Of a stretch of DNA of 64,000 nt, positions 38,343 to 47,512 are shown piece by piece. Made by a program: the position numbers and the translations under genes. Origin of the DNA: Stappia sp. 28M-7 (GTDB lineage: Bacteria > Pseudomonadota > Alphaproteobacteria > Rhizobiales > Stappiaceae); the NCBI RefSeq assembly GCF_014252955.1, contig NZ_JACMIA010000001.1, positions 2,750,258-2,814,257 on the forward strand. Direction: 5' to 3'. Each line of letters opens with the position of its first letter. Position 1 is the first letter of the stretch. Under the pieces are notes generated by a model. The model ran no database searches. It had not been told where the DNA came from and saw only the letters and a program-made list of their open reading frames with translations.

Positions 38343-39474
38343 TCAGTCGACGTCCTCGACCGCATCCGGAGCGCCGCCGAAGGCGCGCTGCGCCAGCGTG
38401 GCTTCCATGAAGTCGTCGAGGTCGCCGCCCAGCACGCCGGTCGGGTTCGTGCTCTCGACGCCCGTGCGCAAGTCCTTCACCAGCTGGTAGGGCTGCAGCA
38501 CATAGGAGCGGATCTGGTGGCCCCAGCCGATCGAGGTCTTCGATGCGGCCTCGGCATTCGCCTTCTCCTCGCGCTTCTGCAGTTCCAGCTCGTAGAGCCG
38601 CGCCTTCAGCATCGACCAGGCGGTCGCCCGGTTCTTGTGCTGCGAGCGCTCCGACTGGCACTGCACCACGATGCCGGTCGGCTGGTGGGTGATGCGCACC
38701 GCCGAGTCGGTCGTGTTGACGTGCTGGCCGCCCGCGCCCGAGGCGCGGTAGGTGTCGATGCGGCAGTCGCTCTCGTTGACCTCGATCTCGATCGAGTCGT
38801 CGATGACCGGATAGACCCACACCGAGGCGAAACTGGTGTGCCGGCGCGCCTGGCTGTCATACGGCGAGATGCGCACCAGCCGGTGCACGCCCGATTCCGT
38901 CTTCAGCCAGCCATAGGCGTTCTCGCCCTTGATCTTGAGCGTCACCGACTTGATGCCGGCTTCCTCGCCATCATGGAGTTCGAGCGTCTCGACCTTGTGG
39001 CCGTGCTGCTCCGCCCAGCGGGTGTACATGCGCAGCAGCATGCTCGCCCAGTCCTGGCTCTCGGTGCCGCCGGCGCCGGAGTTGATCTCGACATAGCAGT
39101 CGTTGCCGTCGGCCTCGCCCGACAGGAGCGAGGCGATCTGGCGCTTGTTGACCTCGCTGCGCAGCGCCTTCAGCGCCTGCTCGGCCTCGCCCACCACGTC
39201 CTTGTCGCCTTCCATCTCGCCGAGCTCGATCAGCTCGAGATTGTCGGCAAGGTCGGCTTCCAGCTTGCGCACGCCCGTCAGCCCGTCGTCGAGCTGCTGG
39301 CGTTCGCGCATCAATTTCTGCGCCTTCGTCGGATCGTCCCAAAGGGTCGGGTCCTCGGAAGCGGCGTTCAGTTCATCCAGACGGACAATCGCGTTGTCCC
39401 AGTCAAAGATGCCTCCTCAGCAGGCTTATGGCCTGCTTGATTTCGTCGACCACGGCCTCGGTTTCAGCGCGCAT
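38343..39474 (-). CDS. prfB: Peptide chain release factor 2, with programmed +1 frameshift
   Basis: Terminates translation at UGA and UAA. Translation starts at ATG 39474 ([19 protein letters not shown]), reads 23 codons to CTT, meets an in-frame TGA at 39405-39403, and must shift +1 (CTT TGA C to CTT then GAC) to continue as [13 protein letters not shown]. The shifted frame then runs to 38343, giving a full RF2 of 376 residues with the peptidyl-tRNA hydrolysis motif [12 protein letters not shown] and the expected recognition domain. A simple open-frame search finds only the part from 39314 onward. It lies downstream of mrcA on the same strand after 204 bases. Confidence 0.96.
39402..39417 (-). 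promoter_or_regulatory. RF2 autoregulatory frameshift site
   Basis: Reads AGGAGGCATCTTTGAC on the minus strand: a Shine-Dalgarno-like AGGAGG, three-base spacer, slippery CTT, and TGA followed by C. Spacing is identical to the E. coli prfB site. Low RF2 favours the shift and so restores RF2. Confidence 0.96.
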
Positions 39475-39678
39475 CGCTGTCCTTTCTCGCCAGTTGGGGG
39501 TTGCAGTTCGAAAAGATGGAAACCGTCCTCGCCACAGGCCTGACGGCGCTTCCGTTTCGGTCGCGGACCATAGTTGATCGGGCCGCCAATCGCAAACGCC
39601 GCGGCCGGGTCTCCCCTGCCGCGGCGTCGAAGCTGTCGGGTTCCGCTCCCGGCACTGCCGGGGCGGAACATTGCCGGG

Positions 39679-42129
39679 TCAGTACAGGCCGCCGGTACCA
39701 CTCATGACGGCCTGGCCCGCCTCCGGCGAGACCGTGCGCGGAATGCCGATCTCGTCCTGGAAGCCGATGATCGAATACTCGTCCGGCGGAGCGGTGCCCG
39801 GCTTGAAGCCTTCCAGGATCGTGCCCGGCGTGCCGGCGCCCGCGCGCAGGCCCGTCTGGCGGTTGATCGGGATCAGCTGCAGGCCCTTGGGCACGCGGAA
39901 CTCGACCGGCGGCGCATCCTTCAGCGCAGCCTGCATGAAATCGATGAAGATCGGCGCCGCCACCTGGCCGCCCGTCGCACCGCGTCCCATCGGCTTCGGC
40001 GTGTCGTAGCCGACGAACACGCCCACCGTCAGGTCCGGCGTGAAGCCGACGAACCAGGCGTCCTTCTCGTCGTTGGTCGTGCCGGTCTTGCCGGCGACCG
40101 GACGGCCGAGAACCTTGACGCTGGTGGCGGTGCCGCGCTGGACCACGCCTTCCATCATCGAGGTGATCTGGTAGGCGGTCATCGGGTCGAGAACCTGCTC
40201 GCGATTGTCGACCAGCTCCGGCTCGGGCTGGTCTGCCCAATGATCGGTCGCGCAGGTTTCGCAGATCCGCTCCTCATGCCGGTAGACGGTCTTGCCGTAG
40301 CGGTCCTGGATGCGGTCGATCAGCGTCGGATGCACCTGGCGCCCGCCATTGGCAATCATCGCATAGGCAGTGACCATGCGCATGACCGTGGTCTCGCCCG
40401 CGCCCAGCGACATGGACAGGACCGGCGTCATCGCATCGTAGATGCCGAAGCGCTTGGCGTATTCGGCCACCAGCGGCATGCCCATGTCCTGGGCAAGGCG
40501 CACGGTCATCACGTTACGCGACAGCTCGATGCCGACACGCAGCGTCGAGGGACCGTAATACTTGCCGCCGTAGTTCTGCGGCCGCCACATCGGCAGGCCT
40601 GGACCCTGGGCGATCTCGAACGGTGCGTCCATGATCACGCTGGAGGGCGTATAGCCGTTGTCGAGCGCGGCCGCGTAGAGGAACGGCTTGAAGGCAGAAC
40701 CCGGCTGGCGATACGCCTGCGTGGCGCGGTTGAACTCGCTCTGGGAGAAGGAGAAGCCGCCGACCATCGCCAGCACGCGGCCCGTATAGGGATCCATCGC
40801 CACCAGCGCGCCGGAGACGCTCGGGAACTGGCGCAGCTCGTACCCTTCGCCCTCGCCCTTCTCCACATAGATCACGTCGCCCGGCGACAGCACGTCGCCC
40901 GCATTGGTCGGCGAGCGGCCGCTGATGCGGGCCCACTTCATGCCGGACAGCGGCAGGCTGACCCGCTCGCGCTCGGTCGACAGCTGGCCGTTGGTCTCGC
41001 GCGTCGGCTGCAGGCCGATCTCAGCCGCCTCGCCGGAGACCGACAGAACCACCGCCAGACGCCACTCGGGAACGTCCGGCATGCCCTCGATCTTGGACAG
41101 CTCGACACCCCAGTCGGCCGCGCCCGGCTCGATCTTCTGCACCGGACCGCGCCAGCCGCCGCGGCGCTGGTCGAAGGCGATCAGGCCGTCCATCAGCGCC
41201 TTGCGCGCCATCACCTGCAGTTTCGGGTCGAGGGTCGAGCGAACCGACAGGCCGCCTTCGTACAGGCGCGTCTCGCCGTACATGCTGGCGATCTCACGGC
41301 GCACTTCCTCGGAGAAATATTCGGACGCGAACAGGTGGGTGCCGCGCGAGCGCAGCTTGACCGACAGCGGCTTGGCCTTGGCTTCCTCGCCGGCCAGGCT
41401 GTCGACATAGCCGTTCTCGACCATGCGATCGATCACCCAGTTGCGGCGCTCGATGGCCGCGTCCCGCTCGCGGAACGGGTGGTAGTTGTTCGGACCCTTG
41501 GGAAGGGCGGCGAGATAGGCCACCTCTTCCAGGCTCAGCTCGTGCACCGACTTGTCGAAGTAGAGCAGCGAGGCCGCGGCCACACCATAGGCGCCGACGC
41601 CGAGATAGATCTCGTTGAGATAGAGCTCGAGGATCTCGTCCTTGGTGTAGGCCTGCTCGATGCGCAGGGCCAGGATCGCCTCCTTGACCTTGCGCTCCAT
41701 CGACACTTCGTTGGTCAGCAGGAAGTTCTTCGCCACCTGCTGGGTGATCGTCGAGGCGCCCTGCGGGCGGCGGCCGGAGCCGTAATTGCGCACATAGGCG
41801 ACCGCGGCACGCGCGATGCCTTCCGGGTCGATGCCCAGATGCGAGTAGAAGTTCTTGTCCTCGGCCGAGATGTAGGCCTGCTTCAGCAGATCCGGGATGG
41901 CCTGGATCGGCAGGAACAGCCGCCGCTCCTTGGCGTATTCCGCCATGAGCTGGCCGTCGGCCGCATGAACGCGGGTCATCACCGGCGGCTCGTAGTTCTT
42001 GAGCGCGGTGTAGTCCGGCAGGTCCTCGGACATGTCCTGGAGGAACAGCCAGACACCCGCGGCCACGAGCAATCCCAGCACGGCACCGATGCCGAACAGG
42101 TAGCCGAAGAGTTTGATCAGGAACTTCAT
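39679..42129 (-). CDS. mrcA: Bifunctional penicillin-binding protein 1A
   Basis: Class A PBP that polymerises and cross-links peptidoglycan. The 816 residues have one membrane anchor (GYLFGIGAVLGLLVAAGVWLFL), a GT51 domain with catalytic Glu in ISAEDKNFYSHLGID and the GASTITQQVAKNFLL motif, an OB-like insert (about 300-420), and a transpeptidase domain with SxxK in GSAFKP, SxN in SRN and KTGTT. All catalytic motifs are intact. It follows amiC on the same strand after 282 bases with no visible gene between, as in many alphaproteobacteria. Confidence 0.97.
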   Translation of the reverse strand: MKFLIKLFGYLFGIGAVLGLLVAAGVWLFLQDMSEDLPDYTALKNYEPPVMTRVHAADGQLMAEYAKERRLFLPIQAIPDLLKQAYISAEDKNFYSHLGIDPEGIARAAVAYVRNYGSGRRPQGASTITQQVAKNFLLTNEVSMERKVKEAILALRIEQAYTKDEILELYLNEIYLGVGAYGVAAASLLYFDKSVHELSLEEVAYLAALPKGPNNYHPFRERDAAIERRNWVIDRMVENGYVDSLAGEEAKAKPLSVKLRSRGTHLFASEYFSEEVRREIASMYGETRLYEGGLSVRSTLDPKLQVMARKALMDGLIAFDQRRGGWRGPVQKIEPGAADWGVELSKIEGMPDVPEWRLAVVLSVSGEAAEIGLQPTRETNGQLSTERERVSLPLSGMKWARISGRSPTNAGDVLSPGDVIYVEKGEGEGYELRQFPSVSGALVAMDPYTGRVLAMVGGFSFSQSEFNRATQAYRQPGSAFKPFLYAAALDNGYTPSSVIMDAPFEIAQGPGLPMWRPQNYGGKYYGPSTLRVGIELSRNVMTVRLAQDMGMPLVAEYAKRFGIYDAMTPVLSMSLGAGETTVMRMVTAYAMIANGGRQVHPTLIDRIQDRYGKTVYRHEERICETCATDHWADQPEPELVDNREQVLDPMTAYQITSMMEGVVQRGTATSVKVLGRPVAGKTGTTNDEKDAWFVGFTPDLTVGVFVGYDTPKPMGRGATGGQVAAPIFIDFMQAALKDAPPVEFRVPKGLQLIPINRQTGLRAGAGTPGTILEGFKPGTAPPDEYSIIGFQDEIGIPRTVSPEAGQAVMSGTGGLY

Positions 42130-42411
42130 ATATCCGGCTCGTCTATCCCGGTAATGTCGATCTTGCGTCGCAGGTCAGGCCGGCGCGCTTTGCACCGCCG
42201 CACGCCCCGGCAGCTTGCCGGTCCGCGCGGCCGATGCGCCTGGCGCGATTGGCTGCCCCGCCGTCATGCCCCCGTTCGCGTCCCCTCGCAATAGCGGATT
42301 CGGACCTCGACGTCCCCTGGTTCCGCATTGCGGCGAACCGCCTGGGGCATGCCCCGCAACCCCACCTCCATCCTTGACCAATATGGCGATGCTGAGGCGG
42401 ACGTTGCGTCT

Positions 42412-43725
42412 CTACTCGACCTGCTCTTCCGCCTCGGCCGCCGCATGGCCCGCCGTGGTGCGCGACATCTGCATCGCGCCATCGCCGAAGCGCCGTCCGA
42501 AATAGCCGTCGATCGCCGCAACAAGGGCCTGTGACATGCGCCCGCGCCACTCGTCGGTGGTCATCAGCTTCTCGTCGAGACGGTTCGACAGATAGCCGAG
42601 CTCGACCAGGGCGGACGGCACGTCATGCGCCGTCAACACGCGAAAACCGGCGGATCTCTGGGGATTCTTGATCAGCTGCGCCGTGCCGCGCAGCTCGTTC
42701 ACCAGCGTGCGGGCGAACAGGAACGAGAACTTCTTGGTCTCCTGCCGCGCCAGATCGATCAGGATGTCGGTGACGTCGTCGGGCTCGTTGGCAAGGTCGA
42801 TACCGGCGATCACGTCGGAGCGGTTCTCGCGCTCGGCAAGAGCTGCGGCAATTTCGTCGCTGGCGTTCTCGGACAGCGTGTAGACGCCGGCGCCGCGCAC
42901 CTGCTCGCGGCCGATTCGCACCGAGTCGGCATGAACCGACAACAGCAGGTCCGCTTCCATCTCGCGGGCGATGTGGACCCGCTCGCGCAAGGGAATGAAG
43001 ATGTCTTCATCCCGCGTCATGTGAACCTCGTAGCGCCCGGTCGCCACCAGCTTGTCGCGCAGCAGCCGGGCGAAATCGAGCACCACCGCCTTTTCCAGCG
43101 TGCCCGACGTGCCGCGCGCCCCGGTGTCGATGCCGCCATGGCCGGGGTCGAGCACGATCAGCGGCTTGTCGCGGCGGCGCACGGCCGTCAGCTTGTCGCC
43201 CTTGCGCGAGGCGATGGGGGCCGGCGCCTGCGCGCTCGCCAGGAAGGTTTCCCGCGTGGTGCCGACGAGATCGAGCACCAGGCGCGCCGGCTGGTCGGAG
43301 ACCGACGGCAGCACGAAGGACTTGTCGACCGAAACCGGCCCGGACGCATCGAGGACGAGGCGGGACTTGCCGGCGGCGAACATGCCGAAACGCCAGGCGG
43401 TGATCAGTCCGCGCCCGTCCTGACCGGCCGTCGGCGGCAGGTCGAAGCGCACCTGCGGCAGGTCGATGACCACGCGATAGGGATCGGACAGGGTGGAGAC
43501 GGCGAACTCCACCGGCGCCGACAGATCCATGATGAAGCGGGTTCGCGTCGCATCGCCGGCAACGCGGGCTTCGCGCGCGACCACCGGTCCGCCGGCCTGC
43601 CCGCTGGTCTGGGCGTCCGCGGCAGCGGCTTGCGCGACGGCGGTCTCGGCTGCGACAGGCCCCGCCGGCAGCGCCAGGCCGGCAGCAAGCGCCAGCAGCC
43701 GTGTCATGCGTGCGAAGATCGTCAC
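42412..43725 (-). CDS. amiC: N-acetylmuramoyl-L-alanine amidase with AMIN domain
   Basis: Cleaves the stem peptide from MurNAc during septum splitting. The 437 residues start with a signal peptide (LLALAAGLALPAGPVAAE), followed by an AMIN domain (about 45-140, RFIMDLSAPVEFAVSTL), which targets the septum, and a C-terminal Amidase_3 domain. Zinc-site motifs LDPGHGGIDTG, LLLSVHADS and VELGYLSN are visible. The GTG at 43725 has AGAGG upstream; an ATG six codons later is an alternative. A near-consensus CtrA box lies upstream (43794-43809), which would fit cell-cycle control of division. Confidence 0.94.
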   Translation of the reverse strand: MTIFARMTRLLALAAGLALPAGPVAAETAVAQAAAADAQTSGQAGGPVVAREARVAGDATRTRFIMDLSAPVEFAVSTLSDPYRVVIDLPQVRFDLPPTAGQDGRGLITAWRFGMFAAGKSRLVLDASGPVSVDKSFVLPSVSDQPARLVLDLVGTTRETFLASAQAPAPIASRKGDKLTAVRRRDKPLIVLDPGHGGIDTGARGTSGTLEKAVVLDFARLLRDKLVATGRYEVHMTRDEDIFIPLRERVHIAREMEADLLLSVHADSVRIGREQVRGAGVYTLSENASDEIAAALAERENRSDVIAGIDLANEPDDVTDILIDLARQETKKFSFLFARTLVNELRGTAQLIKNPQRSAGFRVLTAHDVPSALVELGYLSNRLDEKLMTTDEWRGRMSQALVAAIDGYFGRRFGDGAMQMSRTTAGHAAAEAEEQVE

Positions 43726-43793
43726 TCGATATGCCTCTTGCCGGTCTCTGCCCGCCCCGCCGCTTTACTGCAGCAAGATGTAGCCCCTCGCAA

Positions 43794-43809
43794 GTTAACC
43801 TTTCATTGA
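43794..43809 (-). promoter_or_regulatory. Near-consensus CtrA box upstream of amiC
   Basis: On the minus strand it reads TCAA-N7-TTAAC, one mismatch from TTAA-N7-TTAAC, about 70 bases before the amiC start. Confidence 0.4.
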
Positions 43810-43888
43810 CGATACGACGCCTTGTACGCAGATGCGAGGCGAACCCGCCCAAATGCACGCAAAGCGCGCCCCCGCCCCGCAAGCGTAC

Positions 43889-43917
43889 TTGCCATATGCC
43901 TTTCACGACCGTAAAAG
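43889..43917 (+). promoter_or_regulatory. Candidate rne promoter
   Basis: TTGCCA-N17-TAAAAG matches five and four of six consensus bases. It would give a leader of about 720 bases before rne. The stretch 43726-44641 has no gene I can support; open frames there lack family features. A long structured leader fits RNase E, which commonly controls its own mRNA through the 5' UTR. Confidence 0.4.
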
Positions 43918-44641
43918 AAATGCGACGGGTCCGGGATTTGAATCTGATTCAACCTGGGTCGTTCTGGTGCCATCTGGCGGCGTCCGGTCAAGCCAACTGT
44001 GCTTTCGTAAACAGCGATCGATCACTTGGCAGCGGCGCCCGGCAGGGTGGCCATCGAATTCGTGCGTTCCCGGTCTGCGTGGCGAAGGCCGAACACCGGG
44101 ATCCGGTCGATGGTGCCGCGCGTCAGCGATGCCCCGCGTCAGTGATGACGCGCCGCGTATCGAGGTCGCCCCGCATCCTGGACGCTTGCGTCCCGGCCGG
44201 CGCTCCGTAGCGCCCTCCGGCCCCGCCCCCTGCGGCGCCGTGGGAAGCTCGCGACGGATCGAGGCGCATGGAGCGTCCGGCTGCGTTCATCGCAACCGGC
44301 GTACGATGGCGGCAAGGCTGGCCGGAGCCCCGTCTCGACTTGCCACCGAGGCCGCCTCAGCGCCCGGACAGGCAGCCGACAGGACTGATACATCCGGCCC
44401 GCCGCAAGGCAGTGGCCGCCGCAACATGGCTTACTGGGCGCTGCAATGAACCAATGCGCGAAGACGATCCCAAACGGACACGAGGCCGCCGCTATCGGCG
44501 TCGCCGGGTCCGGACGGATCGCCGCGCGGTGCAGCACCCCTTCGTCTTTCATCACACCGCAGAACAGAACGATCGCCCTCGCGCGGATCCGGACGAGCGT
44601 GACAAGCCGCCCGGGCGCGACGGTCGTGGAGACACCCATCA

Positions 44642-47251
44642 ATGGCAAACAAGATGCTTATCGATGCCGCGCACCCGGAGGAGACCCGGGTCGTCGTGGT
44701 GCGCGGAAACAGGGTCGAGGAATTTGATTTCGAGGCTGCGAACCGCAAGCAGCTTCGCGGCAACATCTATCTGGCCAAGGTAACGCGCGTCGAGCCGTCG
44801 CTGCAGGCCGCTTTCGTCGATTACGGCGGCAACCGCCACGGCTTCCTTGCCTTCGGCGAGATCCATCCCGACTACTACCAGATCCCGATGGCCGACCGTC
44901 AGGCGCTCATCGACGAAGAGGAAGCGGAGGCCGCCCGCGCCGATGAGGACGAGCGCCCCTCGCGCCGCAAGAGCAAGGCCGCCAAGCCCGCCGAGCAGGA
45001 GAACGGCGAGGCCGTCGCCTCCGAGGAATCCGAGAACGGCGAAGACGACGTCGAGTCGGTCGGCGCGGAAGACGCGCTGGAGGAGCTCCCCCAGCGCGCC
45101 CGCAAGCACCGCAAGCAGTACAAGATCCAGGAAGTGATCAAGCGCCGGCAGGTCCTGCTGGTGCAGGTCGTCAAGGAAGAGCGCGGCAACAAGGGCGCTG
45201 CTCTGACCACCTACCTGTCGCTGGCCGGCCGCTATTCGGTGCTGATGCCGAACACCGCCCGCGGCGGCGGCATCTCGCGCAAGATCACCACCCCGACCGA
45301 CCGCAAGCGTCTGAAGAAGATCGCTTCCGAGCTGGAAGTGCCGCAGGGCATGGGCGTGATCCTGCGCACCGCCGGCGCCAGCCGCACCAAGGCCGAGATC
45401 AAGCGCGATTTCGAGTACCTGATGCGGCTGTGGGAGAATGTGCGCGACCTGACGCTGCAATCGTCGGCGCCTTACCTCGTCTATGAGGAGGGCTCGCTGA
45501 TCAAGCGCTCGATCCGCGACCTCTACAACAAGGACATCGACCAGGTTCTGGTGGCCGGCGACGAAGGCTATCGCGAGGCCAAGGACTTCATGCGCATGCT
45601 CATGCCGAGCCATGCCAAGAACGTCCAGCCCTACAAGGACGCGACGCCGGTCTTCTCGCGCTTCATGGTCGAGAGCCAGCTCGATGCGATGTTCTCGCCG
45701 CAGGTGACGCTGAAGTCGGGCGGCTACATCGTCATCAACCAGACCGAGGCGCTGGTCGCCATCGACGTCAACTCCGGCAAGTCGACGCGCGAACACAATA
45801 TCGAGGACACCGCCGTCCAGACGAACCTGGAAGCGGCGGAGGAAGTGGCGCGCCAGCTGCGGCTGCGCGACCTTGCCGGCCTGATCGTGATCGACTTCAT
45901 CGACATGGAGGAGAACAAGAACAATCGGGCCGTCGAGCGCAAGCTCAAGGATTGCCTGAAGAACGACCGGGCGCGCATCCAGGTCGGCCGCATCTCGCAT
46001 TTCGGCCTTCTGGAAATGTCGCGCCAGCGCATCCGCACCGGCGTTCTGGAAAGCTCCATGACGCCCTGCCCGCACTGCCACGGCACGGGCATGATCCGCT
46101 CGGTGGAATCGGTGGCGCTGCATGTGCTGCGCTCGCTTGAGGACCACCTGCTGAAGGGCGCGACGCACAATCTGATCGTCCGCACGACGACCGAGGCGGC
46201 GCTCTACATCCTGAACCAGAAGCGCGGCCACCTGGCCGATCTGGAGGCCCGCTTCGGCCTCGAGGTGACGGTCCAGGCCGGCCACATGGACAGCGGCCAG
46301 CATTACGTGCTGGAGCGCGGCGAGCCGATCGACGCGCGCCCGGATGCGGCCCCGCGCATGATCCAGCCGTCCACCGTCATGCCGATGACGGTCGAGGAAG
46401 CCGAAGAGATCGACGAGGTCGAAGAGGAAGAGGAGGAGACCCCGCGCGCCTCCTCCGCCCGCGACCGCGACGAGAGCGACGACGAAAACGGCGGCCGCAA
46501 GCGCCGCCGCCGCCGCCGTCGCCGGCGTTCGGGCTCCGACGAGGACCAGCCGCAGACCCGCCAGGCCGATGCCGAGGACGGCGATGAGGATGGCGACAAC
46601 GACACCGAAGGCGAAGTCAGCGCCGCCGAGCGCCAGGAAGATGGCGACGACGAGGAGCGCTCGCGCCGCAAGCGCCGCCGTGGCCGCCGGGGCGGTCGCC
46701 GCAGCCGCCGCGATGGCGAGGGCGAGAACGGCGAGAACGAGAACGGCGAAGCCGTCGCCCAGGCCTCGGATGAGGCCGACGACAGCGACAGCGATGCCGC
46801 GACCGGGGACAGCGTGAGCGAGCCGGTGGCCGCCCAGACGGCTGCCGAAGAGACGGCGAGCACGGACGAGGCTCCGGCCGAAGCCGTCAGCGAGACCGTT
46901 GCCGAGACGAGCGAGACCGCTGCCGAGCCGGCGGGCGAAAGCGAGGCCGATGCGGCTCCCGAGGCACCGGCCCCCGAGGTCGAGACGCCTGCGGACGAGC
47001 CGGTCGCGGACGTCGCCGCTGCCGCGGAACCTGTTGAAGAGACGAGCGAAACCGTGGCCGAAGAGGCTCCGGTGGAGGCCGTCGCGGAAGAGGCTTCCGA
47101 ACCTGTCGAGCCCGAGGCTCCGGCCCAGCCGGCCGCGCCGAGCGAGCCTGTCGTGGTGCGCGAGACCGTCTCCAGCGACGGCAGCAGCGAGGAAACCGAC
47201 CCGGACGGCCCGAAGCGGTCCGGTTGGTGGCAGCGCCGCGGTTTCTTCTGA
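44642..47251 (+). CDS. rne: Ribonuclease E
   Basis: Endoribonuclease at the core of the RNA degradosome. The 869 residues comprise an S1 domain split by an acidic, low-complexity insert (about 93-160), the 5' sensor/RNase H-like and DNase I-like catalytic core with metal-binding Asp in LVAIDVNSGKS and IDFIDMEENKN, the Zn-link CPHCHGTG at about 475, and a ~300-residue disordered tail with Arg-rich ([13 protein letters not shown]) and acidic Ala/Glu blocks. The end, KRSGWWQRRGFF, contains the GWW motif described as the PNPase contact in Caulobacter RNase E. The insert and tail are typical of Alphaproteobacteria. It is divergent from amiC. Confidence 0.97.
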   Translation: MANKMLIDAAHPEETRVVVVRGNRVEEFDFEAANRKQLRGNIYLAKVTRVEPSLQAAFVDYGGNRHGFLAFGEIHPDYYQIPMADRQALIDEEEAEAARADEDERPSRRKSKAAKPAEQENGEAVASEESENGEDDVESVGAEDALEELPQRARKHRKQYKIQEVIKRRQVLLVQVVKEERGNKGAALTTYLSLAGRYSVLMPNTARGGGISRKITTPTDRKRLKKIASELEVPQGMGVILRTAGASRTKAEIKRDFEYLMRLWENVRDLTLQSSAPYLVYEEGSLIKRSIRDLYNKDIDQVLVAGDEGYREAKDFMRMLMPSHAKNVQPYKDATPVFSRFMVESQLDAMFSPQVTLKSGGYIVINQTEALVAIDVNSGKSTREHNIEDTAVQTNLEAAEEVARQLRLRDLAGLIVIDFIDMEENKNNRAVERKLKDCLKNDRARIQVGRISHFGLLEMSRQRIRTGVLESSMTPCPHCHGTGMIRSVESVALHVLRSLEDHLLKGATHNLIVRTTTEAALYILNQKRGHLADLEARFGLEVTVQAGHMDSGQHYVLERGEPIDARPDAAPRMIQPSTVMPMTVEEAEEIDEVEEEEEETPRASSARDRDESDDENGGRKRRRRRRRRRSGSDEDQPQTRQADAEDGDEDGDNDTEGEVSAAERQEDGDDEERSRRKRRRGRRGGRRSRRDGEGENGENENGEAVAQASDEADDSDSDAATGDSVSEPVAAQTAAEETASTDEAPAEAVSETVAETSETAAEPAGESEADAAPEAPAPEVETPADEPVADVAAAAEPVEETSETVAEEAPVEAVAEEASEPVEPEAPAQPAAPSEPVVVRETVSSDGSSEETDPDGPKRSGWWQRRGFF

Positions 47252-47273
47252 TCTTTGCACCACTGAAATGACG

Positions 47274-47304
47274 ACGGCGCCCGGGGATATCCGGGCGCCG
47301 TTTT
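47274..47304 (+). terminator. Terminator after rne
   Basis: ACGGCGCCCGG-(6)-CCGGGCGCCGT stem followed by TTTT. Confidence 0.87.
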
Positions 47305-47331
47305 CGTTTGTGCGAGGCCTTGCGAAATTTT

Positions 47332-47380
47332 GAGACGGATTTTGCAAAATCCCGTCTCGAAATCGGCAAAAATCGAGACG
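47332..47380. repeat. AT-rich nested inverted repeats downstream of rne
   Basis: A near-perfect 27-base palindrome (47332-47358; arms GAGACGG and CCCGTCTC around ATTTTGCAAAAT) overlaps a second inverted repeat, CGTCTCGA (47353-47360) with TCGAGACG (47373-47380). The core GAGACG occurs three times in alternating orientation, each separated by an A/T-rich stretch. This stands out from the GC-rich background. It may be an operator or structured RNA; function unknown. Confidence 0.6.
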
Positions 47381-47512
47381 CGCTCGCAAAATCGGTGGGA
47401 CACCCCCAGCCGGCCGGCGGCGGGGATAAACGGCCCCGGCAGGCCCCTCGCCTGCCGGCCGCCTTGGCGCTCTATCCCCGGGGCCCCGTGAAACTTGTCC
47501 CCGCCCCCCGCA

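Noticed and set aside
39574-42294. 906-codon open frame antisense to mrcA
   Set aside because: Same codon-bias artefact; no ribosome-binding site or recognisable domain, and mrcA is complete on the other strand.
43900-43990. TTCAAATCC-like stretch suggesting a tRNA T-arm on the minus strand
   Set aside because: No acceptor stem, D-arm or anticodon arm can be formed around it.
43832-44449. 205-codon open frame in the rne leader
   Set aside because: No ribosome-binding site, no domain, and composition unlike the neighbouring genes; left as non-coding leader.
44639-47389. 916-codon open frame antisense to rne
   Set aside because: Low-complexity mirror of the RNase E tail (Val/Ala/Leu runs); no function visible.
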